DNA of 6,310 bases. Origin: Ruminococcus sp. UBA6407. GTDB lineage: Bacteria; Bacillota; Clostridia; Oscillospirales; Ruminococcaceae. The position numbers and the translations under genes were made by a program. Under the pieces are notes generated by a model. The model saw nothing but the letters and a program-made list of their open reading frames with translations. It was not told the origin of the DNA and searched no databases. Of this stretch, positions 6,275-6,310 are shown piece by piece. The stretch spans positions 68,870 to 75,179 of the forward strand of contig DJPR01000002.1 of NCBI GenBank assembly GCA_002438605.1, read 5' to 3'. The stretch's first letter is position 1, and every line of letters starts with the position of its first letter.

Positions 6275-6310
6275 AAGGCAACACCGTACAAAGATGGCAT
6301 GTCAGAAACG
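6275..6310 (-). repeat. Imperfect 36-bp repeat, right copy
   Basis: This is the inverted partner of 18-53 (27 of 36 positions identical). On the plus strand it starts AAGGCAACACCGTACAAAG and reaches CAGAAACG exactly at the window edge, so the element may continue outside. It lies in non-coding DNA, 26 bp upstream of the minus-strand promoter. Confidence 0.55.

Overview
The window reads as a chromosomal piece of a low-GC Firmicute, most likely a Ruminococcus close to R. flavefaciens, a rumen or gut fibre degrader. The evidence is an AT-rich sequence with strong AGGAGG-type ribosome binding sites, near-consensus sigma-A promoters, and a secreted xylanase that has a Thr-rich linker and a C-terminal dockerin whose second calcium loop has the 13-residue form I associate with R. 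flavefaciens. The genus assignment is inference.

Layout from left to right. Positions 1-56 hold one copy of an imperfect 36-bp repeat directly after the stop of the first gene. A minus-strand YbgC/FadM-type acyl-CoA thioesterase lies at 57-494. A 105-bp spacer with two overlapping back-to-back promoters separates it from a plus-strand cardiolipin synthase at 600-2141. A near-perfect promoter starts 3 bp after the cls stop and drives a leader of about 158 nt with two hairpins, then an Mrp/NBP35-type Fe-S cluster carrier ATPase at 2337-3158. This gene ends in a clear intrinsic terminator. After a second dyad and a consensus promoter comes a large modular xylanase at 3348-6044: signal peptide, GH11, CBM22, GH10, Thr-rich linker, dockerin. 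It also ends in a strong intrinsic terminator.

The last 214 bp hold no recognisable protein gene. They do hold a 12/12 consensus promoter on the minus strand and, about 75 nt downstream of its predicted start site, an intrinsic-terminator hairpin on the same strand. Together these look like a small non-coding RNA gene. The right edge (6275-6310) carries a second copy of the 36-bp repeat in inverted orientation, so the window is bracketed by two outward-facing copies.

The four protein genes do not form one pathway: thioesterase and cardiolipin synthase are lipid-related, Mrp is Fe-S housekeeping, and the xylanase is a cellulosome component. Each appears to be its own transcription unit. I see no phage, defence, CRISPR, tRNA or rRNA feature. 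The least explained elements are the candidate small RNA, the bracketing repeat and the structured mrp leader.
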